Source of the DNA: Fidelibacterota bacterium
GTDB lineage: Bacteria > Fidelibacterota > Marinisomatia > Marinisomatales > UBA1611
Direction of reading: 5' to 3'
Assembly (NCBI GenBank): GCA_012964275.1
Contig: DTUG01000076.1
Span: 1-6,251 of the forward strand
Length of the DNA: 6,251 nt
Part shown: piece after piece, positions 6,250 to 6,251 of the stretch
How positions within the stretch are numbered: the stretch's first letter is position 1
How the letters are laid out: every line of letters starts with the position of its first letter
Translations under genes and position numbers: made by a program
Notes under the pieces: model-generated
What the model saw: only the letters and a program-made list of their open reading frames with translations
Database searches by the model: none
Told to the model about the DNA's origin: nothing

Positions 6250-6251
6250 GT

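Overview
The window holds two head-to-tail genes on the minus strand that encode large exported modular proteins. The only non-coding stretch is a 48-base gap (1417-1464). There are no RNA genes, mobile elements or CRISPR arrays, and the plus-strand reading frames look like shadows of the minus-strand genes. The DNA is A+T-rich. The style of the proteins (Sec-type signal peptide, carboxypeptidase-regulatory-like domain, long fibronectin type III arrays, CARDB-like domains, caspase-fold C-terminus) suggests a free-living Gram-negative bacterium of the Bacteroidota / Calditrichota / Marinimicrobia kind (FCB group). That placement is an inference from architecture, not from a marker gene.

Region 1465-6249 (minus) is a gene of about 1594 codons. 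Its order is: signal peptide, CPD-like domain, four FN3 modules, a second CPD-like domain, six more FN3 modules, a CARDB-like beta region, and a C-terminal caspase-like (C14/orthocaspase-type) domain. The caspase-like domain keeps the fold landmarks but appears to have lost both catalytic residues. The usual YYSGHG reads YYSGEG, and the usual D-A-C-x-S-G reads D-V-D-F-N-N-A-G. A block of 11 lysines lies where the linker between the two halves of a caspase would be. The protein therefore looks like an exported pseudo-caspase scaffold.

Region 1-1416 (minus) is a shorter paralogue: signal peptide, CPD, four FN3 modules, then the start of the same CARDB-like region at the window edge. Its reading frame is broken inside the second FN3 module (around 630-655). 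Comparison with sister modules suggests about 26 bases are missing there. The 3' part stays open for about 218 codons to the window edge, so this is either a very recent lesion or an assembly/read error.

The FN3 arrays have a hidden order. In both genes two module types alternate strictly (A-B-A-B). Seven modules across the two genes carry a cysteine pair with exactly 19 residues between the cysteines, and the pair is present or absent as a unit, which points to an intramodule disulfide in an oxidising compartment. Several B modules carry an acidic D-x-D-x-D loop between the two paired strands. The larger protein can be read as two [CPD + A-B pairs] units joined in front of a CARDB + pseudo-caspase tail.
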